A DNA stretch of 64,000 bases, taken from JAIOSF01 sp963677755. Lineage in GTDB: Bacteria > Campylobacterota > Campylobacteria > Campylobacterales > Arcobacteraceae. Positions within the stretch are counted from its first letter, which is position 1; every line of letters begins with the position of its first letter. Location of the stretch: the NCBI GenBank assembly GCA_963677755.1, contig OY782506.1, positions 2,505,874 to 2,569,873 of the forward strand, read 5' to 3'. A model generated the notes under the pieces. The model had not been told where the DNA came from. It searched no databases and was given only the letters and a program-made list of their open reading frames with translations. The translations under genes were made by a program, and so were the position numbers. Below, piece by piece: positions 54,439 to 63,292 of the stretch.

Positions 54439-56055
54439 TTACCCTTTTTTTATTGTACATTGTGTAGCACTTTGTACTAGTTGTAATGCAACTAGCTCAT
54501 TTTCATTTACAAAACTATCAATTTTTAAATCTTTAAAATCATCAATTTGTGCTTTATGAGAAACTTTTAATACAATTGTAATCGTGGGATCGATACTATT
54601 TATAGTTTCGCAAATTAGACGAATTTTTTCATCATTATCAATTGCTATTATAACAGCAGTTGCATTTTTTACAAATAAAGAATTTAACATAGTCTTAGAA
54701 GCAGCATTTCCAAAAAACACTATATCTCCTTTGTCATGTCCCTCTTTTACATGTTGTCTATCATGTTCTATAGCAACATAAGCTAAATCTGAATTTCTTA
54801 AGTTTTTAACAATTTTTTGTCCTAAAATTGAGTAACCACATACTATTATATGATTTTTTATATCAGCACTTATCATAGGTTCTTCTAATATCTCTGTTCT
54901 TTGTGAATAAAAAAGATTTGTAAAAGCTCTTACATGCCTTAGTGCTAAAGAGGTAAAAATAAGAGATAAAATTACAACAGAAATCATGATTTGATTAAGC
55001 TCATTATCTATTAAGTTATTTGTACTTGCAAGTGCTAAAACTGCAAAAGAAAATTCCCCAACTTGTGCCAAAGCAAGTGCTGTTTTAATAGCTCTTTTTG
55101 TGAAAGTAAATATCCTAACTATTAAAAATATAATTAGAACTTTTAAAGATAAGATAGCAATAGCTAAACCTATAATAGTGAAGAAATGTTCAAAAATTGT
55201 TGGAATATTTACCTGCATTCCAACAGAGATGAAAAATATTCCCAAAAGTATATCTCGAAAAGGTACAAGGTCTGCTTCTATTTGGTACTTGTATTTGGTT
55301 TCAGCGATCAACATACCAGCTAAAAATGCTCCTAAAGAGTGTGAAAAACCAAAACTATGTGCAAGCCAAGCTGAGGATAATACAAGAAGTAAAACAGCAA
55401 TAATGAAAAGTTCTTCAGTATGACTATCTACAACATAGGCTAAAAATTTTTCTAATACATAAAAACCTAATATAAATAAAATTATACCAACTAAAATAGC
55501 AGATATAAGAGTATTAATAACCATATCTTCTAAAGAAGAATTTGCATCTGCAAGAATAGTTATCATAAGTAAAATAGGGATTACAGCCAAATCTTGAAAG
55601 ATTAATATTCCAACACTATTTCTCCCATATGGTCTATGGATATCTCCATTTTCATTGAGTACTTTTAAAACTATTGCTGTTGAAGATAGTGCAATGGCAG
55701 AACCAATGACAAGTGATGTTTTTATATCAAGTGAAAAGAGCTTGTTTGTTAAAAGTGTAAAGACAAAAGTGGTAATCACCACTTGCAAAGTACCAAATAC
55801 AAATACCTCTTTTTTCATCTGTTTTAAGTGATTAACTGAAAATTCCAAACCAATAGTGAACATTAAAAAAACGATACCATATTCAGCAATATGATTTACG
55901 TAACTATTGTTGATATTTACAAAATCTGTAAAAGAAACTATTACAACACCAGTAAAGATATATCCAACAATTGGGGAAATATTGATTTTTTTTAATATTA
56001 AATTTAAAACTAATGATAAAAATAGTGTAAACACTATTACTGTTAATATATCCAT
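54439..56055 (-). CDS. CPA2 family cation:proton antiporter with TrkA-N domain (KefB/KefC type)
   Basis: A 538-residue inner-membrane antiporter. Residues about 1-380 form 12 or so helices of the Na+/H+ exchanger fold, with FLMFTIGLEFSVNHLKQMKK, and the unwound-helix region around LGAFLAGMLIAET. Residues about 405-520 form a Rossmann-like TrkA-N domain (HIIVCGYSILGQKIVKNL), which in relatives senses nucleotide or glutathione adducts. K+ or Na+ is the likely ion; it cannot be told from sequence. It is the first gene of the kef-clpS-clpA unit. Confidence 0.88.
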   Translation of the reverse strand: MDILTVIVFTLFLSLVLNLILKKINISPIVGYIFTGVVIVSFTDFVNINNSYVNHIAEYGIVFLMFTIGLEFSVNHLKQMKKEVFVFGTLQVVITTFVFTLLTNKLFSLDIKTSLVIGSAIALSSTAIVLKVLNENGDIHRPYGRNSVGILIFQDLAVIPILLMITILADANSSLEDMVINTLISAILVGIILFILGFYVLEKFLAYVVDSHTEELFIIAVLLLVLSSAWLAHSFGFSHSLGAFLAGMLIAETKYKYQIEADLVPFRDILLGIFFISVGMQVNIPTIFEHFFTIIGLAIAILSLKVLIIFLIVRIFTFTKRAIKTALALAQVGEFSFAVLALASTNNLIDNELNQIMISVVILSLIFTSLALRHVRAFTNLFYSQRTEILEEPMISADIKNHIIVCGYSILGQKIVKNLRNSDLAYVAIEHDRQHVKEGHDKGDIVFFGNAASKTMLNSLFVKNATAVIIAIDNDEKIRLICETINSIDPTITIVLKVSHKAQIDDFKDLKIDSFVNENELVALQLVQSATQCTIKKG

Positions 56056-56112
56056 TCTACCTCTTTAAAACTACCATAAACTTTATATATTTAAATTTAA
56101 CATAATTTTTTG

Positions 56113-56118
56113 TATAAT
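56113..56118 (+). promoter_or_regulatory. Extended -10 box before queF
   Basis: TGTATAAT (TG at 56111, TATAAT at 56113-56118), 33 bases before the ATG. The extended TG suits sigma-70 promoters without a -35. The 95 bases between the divergent antiporter and queF hold no riboswitch that I can recognise. Confidence 0.55.
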
Positions 56119-56150
56119 GAACTTAAAGAATCAATTTAAAGGTATATTGT

Positions 56151-56531
56151 ATGAAATATGGAGAAAAAGAGATAGTTGAATTTGATGTAAATAAAAAAGA
56201 AAACTATTGGCCAAATAAGCATAAAAAAAACTACCTTATTGATATAGAACTACCAGAATTTATGGCAAAATGTCCGCGAAGTGGTTACCCTGATTTTGCA
56301 GAGTTAAGACTTCAATATGTGCCAAATAAAAAAGTAATAGAGTTAAAAGCTCTAAAAATATATATAAATACTTTTATCTATCGTGAAATATCACATGAAG
56401 ATGGTGCTAATGAAATTTTTGACACATTATATAAAAATCTTAAACCAAAAAAAATGAAACTTGTAGCAGATTTTAAACCCAGAGGAAATGTACACACAGT
56501 TATCACTATTAATAGTGAAGATAATAAATAG
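56151..56531 (+). CDS. queF: 7-cyano-7-deazaguanine reductase
   Basis: An NADPH-dependent nitrile reductase that converts preQ0 to preQ1 for queuosine in tRNA wobble positions. The 126-residue, unimodular chain has the catalytic Cys in AKCPRSGYPDFAEL, the E(S/L)K(S/A)xK block as VIELKALKIYINTF, and SHEDGAN. It is the short type I QueF. Confidence 0.93.
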   Translation: MKYGEKEIVEFDVNKKENYWPNKHKKNYLIDIELPEFMAKCPRSGYPDFAELRLQYVPNKKVIELKALKIYINTFIYREISHEDGANEIFDTLYKNLKPKKMKLVADFKPRGNVHTVITINSEDNK

Positions 56532-56543
56532 GAAATAGTAACT

Positions 56544-57194
56544 TTGAAACAACTAGTATCAAGTAGTGAAGCGGCAAATATTTTAGGACTATCTTTACAA
56601 GGGATACATTATCGTATAAAAAAAGGGCAATTAGAATCTATAAAACAAGATGGTAAAATTTATGTATATATAGATAGTACCAATATTAAAAATCAACAAC
56701 AAAATAACAACAAAAATACTAGCAATACTCAAAATAATACAAATACAGTGCACAATGAACAAATTGTACAAATGAGTGAATTAGCACTAAAATCAAAAGA
56801 TGAACAAATATCAATTTTGAAAAAAACAATTAAATTTATGAGAAGACAATACACTTCAGAGATAGATAGACTTGATAAAAATCAACAAAAGATATTAAAT
56901 GTTTTTCAAAGTGAAGTTGACCTTTTAAAAAGTGCTTTTAATGAGATGAAAACACTTTATCAAGTTGAACATAAAGAAAAACAAGAACAATCAAAAGAAA
57001 CTTCACATCAAATTGGATTACCATTTATGAATCTAAAAGACTTTTTTATCCTTATGCGAAACTATAACAAAACAGATAATCAAATAAAAGCAATAGTTTT
57101 AGAAAAAGTAAAAAGTGGTGATAAAAGATTTATTTATAAAAAAGACACAAAAGAGATAATTATATTTAAAAATGATTTTTTAGATTTAATCTAA
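56544..57194 (+). CDS. Helix-turn-helix protein with Asn/Gln linker and coiled coil
   Basis: A 216-residue protein, first 50 residues an excisionase/MerR-like winged helix (SSEAANILGLSLQGIHYRI, then IKQDGKIYVYI). A linker of Asn, Gln and Thr follows (about 51-75), then a long coiled coil (about 76-150), then a small C-terminal domain with KDFFILMRNYNKTDNQIKAIV and RFIYKKDTKEIIIF. This could be an oligomeric DNA-binding or chromosome-organising protein. Function unknown. Start is TTG 56544 with AGGAAA upstream, 12 bases after queF. Its end overlaps convergent folB by 4 bases. Confidence 0.7.
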   Translation: MKQLVSSSEAANILGLSLQGIHYRIKKGQLESIKQDGKIYVYIDSTNIKNQQQNNNKNTSNTQNNTNTVHNEQIVQMSELALKSKDEQISILKKTIKFMRRQYTSEIDRLDKNQQKILNVFQSEVDLLKSAFNEMKTLYQVEHKEKQEQSKETSHQIGLPFMNLKDFFILMRNYNKTDNQIKAIVLEKVKSGDKRFIYKKDTKEIIIFKNDFLDLI

Positions 57195-57535
57195 AAAATA
57201 TTTTGGACAGATACGCTACAGTCTGGTAATATATTGGGTTTAGTAATTTTTAGGTTTAAGTTAGAAATCATATACTTTTTATAAAGTTTTTTTTCTAAAA
57301 AGATAATAGCATCTTCAATAAGTAAAAATTGCTTTTTTTTCATAGTTTTTTTTATAAGTTTTGCAACTTTACTATAATCAATAAACTTCTCACTATCTTG
57401 AGTGAAAAAATAATCAAAATCTATATCCACCAATACCCTTTGAGTTTTTTTTCTTTCAAATGGTAAAATTCCAATAATAGTTTTAAATGAGAGTTCTTGA
57501 ATAGAAACTCTTATATTACAGTTTTGATTAGGCAA
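57191..57535 (-). CDS. folB: Dihydroneopterin aldolase
   Basis: An enzyme of folate synthesis that splits glycolaldehyde from dihydroneopterin. The domain holds IGILPFERKKTQRVLVDIDF and EDAIIFLEKKLYKKY, the usual FolB marks, but is rather diverged. The frame extends 15 bases upstream to a GTG, but TTG 57535 has a GAGGAAA site 6 bases before it. The start overlaps the plsY end by 8 bases, so the two are coupled. Confidence 0.8.
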   Translation of the reverse strand: MPNQNCNIRVSIQELSFKTIIGILPFERKKTQRVLVDIDFDYFFTQDSEKFIDYSKVAKLIKKTMKKKQFLLIEDAIIFLEKKLYKKYMISNLNLKITKPNILPDCSVSVQNIF

Positions 57536-58151
57536 CTTTCGTTTCCTCACCTTTTATCAGTCTTACAATATTTGGGATATGTTTATAAAAAATTATGAAA
57601 GTGATTATATACATTGGTGCATTAGAATCTACACCTAATCCATTTTGAATCAAGATGGCAGAGATTACAACAGCTATAAGCCCTAAAAGTGATGAGATAG
57701 ATGATATTTTTAATACTTTTGCACAAAATCCCCAAACAGCAGCACCAATAAGTGTAGGTATTGGGATAAGAATTAAAAATACTCCAAGACCAGTAGCCAC
57801 ACCTTTTCCCCCTTCAAAACCTAAATAGATACTATAACAATGTCCAAGTACACTTAATACAGCAACTGCCCAGAGTGTTTCTTGTGGTAGTTGCATTAGT
57901 ATTGCAATAGCAATTACTATAAATCCTTTAAGTGCATCTAAAATAACAGTAGCAATACCAAGTTTTTTTGCTAAACTAGGATTTGTTTCTTTTACAACAC
58001 GAAGAACATTTGTTGCTCCGATACTTTTGCTGCCATGCTCTTTTACATTTACACCTGCATATTTTTTTGCCAATAATAGACCAAAAGGGATAGAACCAAC
58101 AAGATAGGCAATAATGTATAATAAGATGTTTGGATTTGATAAAAACTCCAT
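57528..58151 (-). CDS. plsY: Acyl-phosphate:glycerol-3-phosphate acyltransferase PlsY
   Basis: A 207-residue inner-membrane enzyme with five to seven helices that uses acyl-phosphate from PlsX to make lysophosphatidic acid. Motif blocks GSIPFGLLLAKKYAGVNVKEHGSKSIGATNVLR (in parts), and FEGGKGVATGLGVFL are clear. It is coupled to folB. Confidence 0.95.
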   Translation of the reverse strand: MEFLSNPNILLYIIAYLVGSIPFGLLLAKKYAGVNVKEHGSKSIGATNVLRVVKETNPSLAKKLGIATVILDALKGFIVIAIAILMQLPQETLWAVAVLSVLGHCYSIYLGFEGGKGVATGLGVFLILIPIPTLIGAAVWGFCAKVLKISSISSLLGLIAVVISAILIQNGLGVDSNAPMYIITFIIFYKHIPNIVRLIKGEETKVA

Positions 58152-58205
58152 AAAATTCCTTTTAAAAATAATTGTGTATTTTATCTAAATCTACTTGATA
58201 TTAAA

Positions 58206-58220
58206 TTAACATAGTGTTAA
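58206..58220 (+). promoter_or_regulatory. TTAAC-N5-GTTAA palindrome before the NosL-like genes
   Basis: A perfect 15-base inverted repeat (TTAACA-TAG-TGTTAA counted from its outer T and A). TTAAC/GTTAA half-sites resemble those of the Crp/FNR-family nitrosative-stress regulator NssR of Campylobacter. Its centre lies about 42 bases upstream of a start that would follow TATAAA at 58243-58248. Spacer length differs from the 4 bases usual for FNR-type sites. Confidence 0.35.
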
Positions 58221-58265
58221 CATAAATTTGATATTATTAGCTTATAAATAATAAAAGGAAAAATT

Positions 58266-59405
58266 ATGTTAAAAAAGTTCATTATTGTTGGTTTTATGTT
58301 TATTCTCTCTTTATATGGGATTGCATTTACTAAAAAAGCAACTGTGACACCAGTATTGGTACAAACAGATATTGGGAAAGAGTGGAGTCCAGTTTCTGGA
58401 GAAAAAATTGAAGATAATTATAAAACATCTTTTATTGCAAAACTTAAAATGAATGGAAATATGCGACAATATGCAACTATGGAAGAATTGGTCATAGATA
58501 TGGATGAATATGGTATAGATCAAAGTACTATTCAGGTTATAGATATCAATAGTCAAAAATATATTTCAGCAAAAGATGCTTATTTTGTAGTTGGAAGTAG
58601 TATGTTTAAGACACTTACTCGTGTAAGTAAACTTGCTTTTAAAAATAAAGAAGATGCGGTAGCTTTTACAAAAAAATATAGAGGAAAAGTGATGAACTTT
58701 TCTGAAGCTTTAGAGAAAGAAAAAGAGTCATTGAGTTCAAGCAAAGATATTGCGTTAAAAATGAAAAAGAAAAAGATATATCCTCGAGGAAAAAGAATTT
58801 TTGAACAAGTGTGTAACAAAGAAAGTATAGACCCAACATTATATATTGAGATCAATGAACTAAAGCATGATATAGTTACAAAAAAACTATGTAAACCACT
58901 CAAAGAGAAAGATTTACAAGCATTAGCATTGTATATTTGGGAAGTAAAAAGATTTGGAGATTTGGATACTATTGAAAATAAAGTACAAGTCAATGAAGAT
59001 GAAAAGTGTCCAGTTTGTGGAATGTTTACCTATAAATATCCACGATGGGCAGCACAAATTTTTTATGAAAAAGATGATGCTAAAAAACATTGGTCTTTTG
59101 ATGGGGTCAAAGATATGATGAAATTTTATTTTGATCCGATGAAGTGGGGAAGTTATGAGATTGCAAAAAGAGAAAATATATCAAAGATATTAGTGACAGA
59201 TTATTATTCTCAAAAAGGGATAGATGGAACAAAAGCATATTATGTAATAAGAAGTGATATTTATGGACCTATGGGACATGAACTTATCCCTTTTGAGTCT
59301 CTAAGTGATGCTCAAACTTTCAAAAAAGATCATTTTGGGAAAACAATAATTCAATTTAAAGATATAAAAGAAGATGAAGTCTATCAATTAGATTTTAACG
59401 AATAA
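58266..59405 (+). CDS. Double NosL-domain exported protein with cytochrome-like middle segment
   Basis: A 379-residue exported protein (signal peptide about residues 1-21, no lipobox). Two NosL-type domains flank a helical segment. The C-terminal domain keeps the copper motif CPVCGM (Cys248, Cys251). In the N-terminal domain the same place reads SPVSGE, so the metal site is lost. The middle segment (about 178-235) begins GKRIFEQVC and ends LKEKDLQALALYIW, shaped like a small cytochrome c but with no CxxCH. It neighbours a shorter paralogue. NosL proteins deliver Cu(I) to nitrous oxide reductase; no nosZ is in the window. Confidence 0.75.
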   Translation: MLKKFIIVGFMFILSLYGIAFTKKATVTPVLVQTDIGKEWSPVSGEKIEDNYKTSFIAKLKMNGNMRQYATMEELVIDMDEYGIDQSTIQVIDINSQKYISAKDAYFVVGSSMFKTLTRVSKLAFKNKEDAVAFTKKYRGKVMNFSEALEKEKESLSSSKDIALKMKKKKIYPRGKRIFEQVCNKESIDPTLYIEINELKHDIVTKKLCKPLKEKDLQALALYIWEVKRFGDLDTIENKVQVNEDEKCPVCGMFTYKYPRWAAQIFYEKDDAKKHWSFDGVKDMMKFYFDPMKWGSYEIAKRENISKILVTDYYSQKGIDGTKAYYVIRSDIYGPMGHELIPFESLSDAQTFKKDHFGKTIIQFKDIKEDEVYQLDFNE

Positions 59406-59458
59406 TTAACACTTACTAGGTAAAATAGTAAAATAGTAAAAAATTAAAAAGGAATAAA

Positions 59459-60184
59459 ATGAAAAAATTAATGATGAGCTTATTAGCAGTTGCTTTTTTA
59501 TCAACAGCTACTATATTTGCAATGAGTCCAGGAGATGGACAAGGGATGAAAAATGGTAAAGCGATGGCTAACTATAGAGCAGTACCAAGTTCAAAAGCCG
59601 AAATATTACAAGATGGAAAAAATAAAATGTATTGTCCAATATGTGGTATGACTTTACCAATGTTTTACAAAACAAATCATGCAGCAACAGATCATGAGGG
59701 ACATACTCATCAGTATTGTTCAATAGTATGTGAAATAGAAGATGCAGTAAAAAATGGTAAAAAACTAACAGATTTTAAAGTTGTTGATAACACAACATTA
59801 AAATTTATGGATGCTAAAAAAGCTTATTTTGTGGTTGGAAGTAAAAAACCAGGAACAATGAGTGTTGTGAGTAAATATGCTTTTGGGACAAAAGATGCCG
59901 CTCAAACATTTGCAAATGCAAATGGTGGAGATATTGTGAATTTTGATGAAGTATATAAAATGGTTGAAAAATCTTTAGAAAAAGATTTAAAAGCTACAAA
60001 AATGAGACAATCAAAAGCTGCAACAATGGGTGAAAAAATATATAACAAAATGTGTAAAAAAACAGATAAAAGATTCGTTTCTGTTGCTGATGCAAAATCA
60101 TTTTTAACTACAAGTGGTATATGTGGGAACATTAAAGGGAAAAAACACCAACAAGTAGCACTTTTTTTATCAAATAAAAAATAA
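59459..60184 (+). CDS. NosL-like copper-binding exported protein
   Basis: A 241-residue exported protein (signal peptide about 1-22). The NosL domain (about 40-165) has the motif CPICGM (Cys59, Cys62), followed by a metal-prone loop HAATDHEGHTHQYC and KKAYFVVGSKKPGTMSVVSK, which repeats closely in the upstream paralogue. The C-terminal 55 residues again recall a cytochrome c fold without haem motif (GEKIYNKMCKK, then the final QQVALFLSNK). It is 53 bases downstream, probably in one transcript, and closed by a strong terminator. A periplasmic copper or metal carrier is likely. Confidence 0.78.
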   Translation: MKKLMMSLLAVAFLSTATIFAMSPGDGQGMKNGKAMANYRAVPSSKAEILQDGKNKMYCPICGMTLPMFYKTNHAATDHEGHTHQYCSIVCEIEDAVKNGKKLTDFKVVDNTTLKFMDAKKAYFVVGSKKPGTMSVVSKYAFGTKDAAQTFANANGGDIVNFDEVYKMVEKSLEKDLKATKMRQSKAATMGEKIYNKMCKKTDKRFVSVADAKSFLTTSGICGNIKGKKHQQVALFLSNKK

Positions 60185-60193
60185 AAAAAACTC

Positions 60194-60223
60194 AAAAACA
60201 AAGCTCTTTACAGCTTTGTTTTT
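60194..60223 (+). terminator. Rho-independent terminator after the NosL-like genes
   Basis: AAAAACAAAGCT (60194-60205), loop CTTTAC, AGCTTTGTTTTT (60212-60223). A perfect 12-bp stem whose 3' arm ends in T5. Since the A and T runs are symmetric, it could work in both directions. Confidence 0.88.
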
Positions 60224-60311
60224 ACCAAACTAAACATATCTTCTTTTCTCTTTCGCAATAATCACTTTTACTCTTAATAATTCAGTAGTCACTAAATGAA
60301 AATTTGTTATA

Positions 60312-60318
60312 TTATAGT
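60312..60318 (+). promoter_or_regulatory. Possible -10 region before nadA
   Basis: A TTATAGT stretch (within TATATTATAGTATAAAAG) about 35-40 bases before nadA. Several overlapping TATA-like hexamers are present, so the exact box is unclear. The 130 bases between the terminator and nadA hold nothing else I can name. Confidence 0.35.
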
Positions 60319-60353
60319 ATAAAAGAAACAAATTTTAGGATATGTAAATAAAG

Positions 60354-61346
60354 ATGAATATAAAAGAAAAGATAATTAAGCTTAAAGAAGAGCTTGATGT
60401 GACGGTTGTAGCACACTTTTATCAAAAAGATGAAGTATTTGAAATGGCAGATATTGTTGGTGATAGCTTAGAATTAGCAAAAAAATCTATGAATACACCT
60501 ACAGAAAATATAATATTTTGTGGTGTTGGATTTATGGGACAAAGTGTGAAAGTTCTTGCTCCTCAAAAAAGAGTATTGATGCCAAAAATAGCTTGTTGTG
60601 CTATGGCTAAGATGATTGATGTTGATTATTATACTATGAATTTAAAAATACTTAATGATGCTGGAATATCAAATGAAGATATTTTACCAATTACTTATAT
60701 CAACTCAAGTGCAGAAGTTAAAGCAGAAGTTGGGAAAATGGGTGGATATGTTTGTACAAGTTCAAATGCTTATAAAATTATTCAAAAGGGTTTGGAGAGT
60801 GGAAAAAAGATATTTTTTGTACCAGATAGATGTTTAGGGCAAAACTTTGCAAAACAAATTGGACTTAAATCTGCTGTTGTTGGTATAGATAATATAGAAG
60901 ATGTGAAAAATGCAGATATAATTTGTTTTAATGGATTTTGTTCAGTTCATCAACTATTTACTCCTCTTGATGTTGATTTTTATAGAGAAAAATACCCAGA
61001 TATTTTAGTAGCAGTTCATCCTGAATGTGACCCATCAGTTGTAGAAAAAGCTGATTTTGTAGGGAGTACTTCTCAGCTTATAAAATATATAACAGAAGAG
61101 ATTTCACCAGAGCAAAAAGTAGTTGTAGGAACAGAGTTTAATATGGTTAATCGTTTAAGAGATAAAAATACTTATATCTTAAGTGCAACTAAGCCAGAGT
61201 GTCCAACTATGAATGAAACTACTTTGGAAGACTTATATAATACACTATTATCAATAAAAAATAATACTTATGAAAATGAGATAACAATTAGCCAAGATGT
61301 TGCAAAATATGCAAAAATAGCACTAACTAGAATGTTTGAGGTTTAA
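60354..61346 (+). CDS. nadA: Quinolinate synthase
   Basis: An oxygen-sensitive [4Fe-4S] enzyme that joins iminoaspartate and dihydroxyacetone phosphate to quinolinate for NAD. The 330-residue chain shows VVAHFYQKDEVFEMADIVGDS in two parts, VPDRCLGQNFAKQ, NGFCSVHQLFTP, HPECDP and the C-terminal KPECPTMNETTLEDLYNTL, which together hold the cluster cysteines. nadC follows after 5 bases; no nadB is in the window. Confidence 0.96.
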   Translation: MNIKEKIIKLKEELDVTVVAHFYQKDEVFEMADIVGDSLELAKKSMNTPTENIIFCGVGFMGQSVKVLAPQKRVLMPKIACCAMAKMIDVDYYTMNLKILNDAGISNEDILPITYINSSAEVKAEVGKMGGYVCTSSNAYKIIQKGLESGKKIFFVPDRCLGQNFAKQIGLKSAVVGIDNIEDVKNADIICFNGFCSVHQLFTPLDVDFYREKYPDILVAVHPECDPSVVEKADFVGSTSQLIKYITEEISPEQKVVVGTEFNMVNRLRDKNTYILSATKPECPTMNETTLEDLYNTLLSIKNNTYENEITISQDVAKYAKIALTRMFEV

Positions 61347-61351
61347 ATTTA

Positions 61352-62176
61352 ATGGCAATCAATATAAGAAAATTTGTTAAAAATGCAATAACAGAAGATA
61401 ATGGAAGAGGAGATTTATTTTTTGATATTGCTCCCAAAGGACGATTTACAGCGCGTGTTATTGCCAAAGATGATGGGATAATTGCTGGTGTAAAATATGC
61501 AAAGGTATTAGCAAGAACTGAGAAATTTGACTGTAAATTTTTACTTCGAGATGGTGAAGCGGTAAAAAAAGGTGATGTGATAGCAGAACTTGAAGGGAAA
61601 GCTTCAGTTCTTTTAAGTAGTGAAAGAACATTTTTAAATCTTTTGCAACATGCCTCAGGAATCGCAACTAATGCAAATAGATATGCAAAACTTTTGGAAA
61701 ATAGTAATGTAGTACTATTGGACACTAGAAAAACAAGACCTCAGTTAAGAGATTTTGAGAAGTATGCCTCAAGAGTTGGTGGGGCAATTAACCATAGACT
61801 TGGACTTGATGATTGTTTGATGTTAAAAGATACACACTTAAAAACTATTCCTGATTTAAAAGAGTTTGTAAAAAAAGCACGAAAAAGAATCTCTTGGGTT
61901 ACCAAAATAGAGATTGAGTGTGAAACTTTTGAACAAGTTCAAGAGGCTATGGAAGCAGGAGCTGATATTATTATGTGTGACAATATGACACCACAACAGA
62001 TACGAAAAGTTGCTGATTATAGAGATGAAGAACATCCCCATATTTTATTAGAAGCAAGTGGAAATATAACAGAAAAAACTATTACAAATTACCTAAACAG
62101 TGGGATAAATGCTATAAGTAGTGGGAGTATTATTCACCAAGCTACATGGTTGGATTTTTCAATGAAGTTTGATTAA
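61352..62176 (+). CDS. nadC: Nicotinate-nucleotide pyrophosphorylase (carboxylating)
   Basis: It turns quinolinate and PRPP into nicotinate mononucleotide, CO2 and PPi. The 274-residue chain has TEDNGRGDLFFD near the start, LDTRKTRPQLRDFEKYA, the KIEIECETFEQVQEA stretch, and GANIT-like ASGNITEKTI at the end. It is in one operon with nadA and possibly the two genes that follow. Confidence 0.96.
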   Translation: MAINIRKFVKNAITEDNGRGDLFFDIAPKGRFTARVIAKDDGIIAGVKYAKVLARTEKFDCKFLLRDGEAVKKGDVIAELEGKASVLLSSERTFLNLLQHASGIATNANRYAKLLENSNVVLLDTRKTRPQLRDFEKYASRVGGAINHRLGLDDCLMLKDTHLKTIPDLKEFVKKARKRISWVTKIEIECETFEQVQEAMEAGADIIMCDNMTPQQIRKVADYRDEEHPHILLEASGNITEKTITNYLNSGINAISSGSIIHQATWLDFSMKFD

Positions 62177-62188
62177 TAAGAGCTATTA

Positions 62189-63292
62189 ATGAAAATTAAT
62201 ATTCAGTATATCTTACTCATTGTAATACTACTTTTTTTCACAGGATGTGATAATAAAAGTAGTGATGATGTAAAAATTGGTTTTATCGCAGGACTTAGTG
62301 GAAAATATTCATCATTAGGCACAAGTGTTAGAGATGGCTTTTTACTAGCTTTTGATGAGATAGATTATAAAATAGATAAAAAAAATGTTACTATTATCCA
62401 AAAAGATGATAAACAAGATTCAAAATTTGCATATAAAGCAATGGAAGAATTACTAGATAAAGATATAAATCTTATAGTTGGGAATGCCACAAGTTCCATG
62501 ACAAAAATATCATTAAAGATGATTAATAAATACCAAGATAAGTTATTGATATCAGCAACAGCAAGTGGGGATGAATTTAGCCATAAAGATGATAATTTTT
62601 TACGAATACAAGTGGAAAACTCAGAAAAGAAATATAAAACCCTTTTAGAATATATTCAAAAAAAGCAATACAAAAATATTTTTTTAATTTATGACTCTAA
62701 AAATAGCTCATACACTCAAGGATATAAAGATATTTTTCAAGAGATGATAGTGAAAAATGGTGGAGATAAGTTTATAGGTATAATTGATATTAATAGTAAT
62801 TATGAAAAAATTATTGAAAAGCTAAAGAAAACAAAAAATGATATGATTTTGATTGTAGGAAACTCAATTGATACTGCAAATATAATACAATACATAAGAT
62901 ATAAACAAATACAAACAGAGATAATGGCTTCAGGTTGGGCTAAAACAATGGATTTTATTACCAATGGAGGACGAGCTGTAGAAGGAGTTGTCTTTTCAAC
63001 TGGATATGATGATAATTCAAAAAATAAAAAATTTACTCAATTTGTAGATAAATTTCAAAAAAAATATGAGAAAAGACCATCGGTTTTTGCAGCACAAGGA
63101 TATGAATTAGCTCAGATTTTAATTGAAAATTTAAAAGTCTCAACAGATATTAGTACTTTGAAGAATAGAATTTTAGAAAAAGCCAAATATGAGGGGTTAC
63201 AAGGTGATATAATCTTTAATAAGTATGGTGATATAAGTAGAGAATATTTTATTATGAAAGTGATTAATAAATCATTTGAGAAGATGAACTAG
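62189..63292 (+). CDS. Periplasmic type I solute-binding lipoprotein (LivJ/amide-sensor like)
   Basis: A 367-residue lipoprotein with lipobox FFTGC (Cys about residue 20). The mature part is a type I periplasmic binding fold: IGFIAGLSGKYSSLGTSVRDGFLLAF in parts, LIVGNATSSMTKISLKM, and ending FAAQGYELAQILIENLK. This is the family of branched-chain amino acid binders and of AmiC-like sensors. No permease or ATPase is adjacent; instead a membrane sensor begins at the base after the stop, so it probably presents a ligand to that sensor. Ligand unknown. Confidence 0.85.
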   Translation: MKINIQYILLIVILLFFTGCDNKSSDDVKIGFIAGLSGKYSSLGTSVRDGFLLAFDEIDYKIDKKNVTIIQKDDKQDSKFAYKAMEELLDKDINLIVGNATSSMTKISLKMINKYQDKLLISATASGDEFSHKDDNFLRIQVENSEKKYKTLLEYIQKKQYKNIFLIYDSKNSSYTQGYKDIFQEMIVKNGGDKFIGIIDINSNYEKIIEKLKKTKNDMILIVGNSIDTANIIQYIRYKQIQTEIMASGWAKTMDFITNGGRAVEGVVFSTGYDDNSKNKKFTQFVDKFQKKYEKRPSVFAAQGYELAQILIENLKVSTDISTLKNRILEKAKYEGLQGDIIFNKYGDISREYFIMKVINKSFEKMN

